This document shows positions 63,889-64,000 of a stretch of DNA of 64,000 nucleotides, piece by piece. Each line of letters starts with the position of its first letter. The stretch's first letter is position 1. Made by a program: the position numbers and the translations under genes. Where the stretch lies: assembly GCA_002753225.1 (NCBI GenBank), contig PDZS01000006.1, positions 62,001 through 126,000 of the forward strand, given 5' to 3'. Under the pieces are notes generated by a model. The model was not told where the DNA came from, did not search any database, and was given only the letters and a program-made list of their open reading frames with translations. This stretch comes from Deltaproteobacteria bacterium YD0425bin51. GTDB taxonomy: Bacteria > Desulfobacterota > Desulfobacteria > Desulfobacterales > YD0425bin51.

Positions 63889-64000
63889 ATGTTATCAAAA
63901 TTCTTTTTGGAACGTCCAGTTTTTGCATGGGTTATAGCCATAGTCATGATGGTAGCTGGAGCATTGGCAATCTACAATCTTCCCATATCCCAGTATCCCC
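63889..64000 (+). CDS. acrB: RND efflux pump (AcrB/MexB family), N-terminal fragment at window edge
   Basis: An RBS (GGAGGGGAG) precedes the ATG at 63889. The visible 37 residues are the typical start of hydrophobe/amphiphile RND pumps: [19 protein letters not shown], then the first membrane helix and 'LPISQYP'. The gene continues beyond the window. It is co-transcribed with the adaptor. Confidence 0.9.
   Translation, partial: MLSKFFLERPVFAWVIAIVMMVAGALAIYNLPISQYP

Noticed and set aside
1..64000. CRISPR arrays, tRNA and rRNA genes
   Set aside because: Read through on both strands; no regularly spaced repeats and no cloverleaf or rRNA segment was recognised.

Overview
This is a strongly A+T-rich bacterial window. 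It suggests a delta-proteobacterial (Desulfobacterota, Desulfobacterales-like) gliding or surface-associated Gram-negative. The reasons are outer-membrane lipoproteins, a heptose adenylyltransferase, an RND efflux pump, many hybrid histidine kinases, PilZ and GGDEF proteins, very large secreted Ig-like proteins, and the low-GC coding style. The assignment is inference: there is no rRNA, tRNA or flagellar gene here to anchor it.

Layout. (1) Positions 2-16538 (+) hold a tight run of exported proteins: two giant multi-Ig-domain proteins (the first cut by the window edge), two PpiC/SurA-type lipoproteins, a 1.3-kaa secreted protein with an alpha/beta-hydrolase module, and a smaller secreted protein. 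(2) 16539-17735 is debris: a possible folded RNA element, an orphan antitoxin-like gene, a rho-independent terminator and a decayed IS3-type orfA. (3) 17736-23251 (-) has a membrane diguanylate cyclase ending in a hemerythrin, a small Asp-ligand ferredoxin, and a DUF58/MoxR pair. (4) 23315-29248 (+) runs metallo-beta-lactamase/cyclic-nucleotide-domain protein, SRPBCC protein, PilZ, hybrid kinase, ACT protein. (5) 29261-32694 has two further kinases. (6) 32638-42451 (-) is a complete Wsp-like chemosensory operon: PilZ, small protein, CheW, CheR-TPR, CheW, MCP, CheA-REC, CheB, hybrid kinase. (7) 42572-47555 is mixed: a protein of six 11-residue repeats, TatD, RfaE2, a STAS-like protein, CheX, a 57-aa cysteine protein, and a class I adenylate cyclase. 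(8) 47585-53651 (+) is an envelope operon: LPP20-like, TPR-SLH lipoprotein, FecR, PspA, solute-binding/VWA fusion, coiled-coil membrane protein. (9) 53717-62037 (+) is a type I restriction island with visibly higher GC: hsdM, yhcG remnant, small zinc-ribbon protein, hsdS, AlbA/GHKL protein, hsdR. Both hsdM and yhcG have internal deletions. (10) 62533-64000 (+) is an AcrA-type adaptor and the start of an AcrB-type pump.

How it fits together. The central part is signalling-dense. It contains c-di-GMP synthesis (the GGDEF protein with an intact I-site), three PilZ or c-di-GMP-linked contexts, cAMP synthesis (class I cyclase), cyclic-nucleotide-type domains, and a Wsp-like chemosensory array whose usual WspR output is replaced by a REC-kinase-REC protein. 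The envelope operon around PspA and the VWA fusion, and the giant adhesin/foldase operon, are the best candidates for undescribed systems. The restriction island looks broken on the modification side while hsdR and hsdS look intact.
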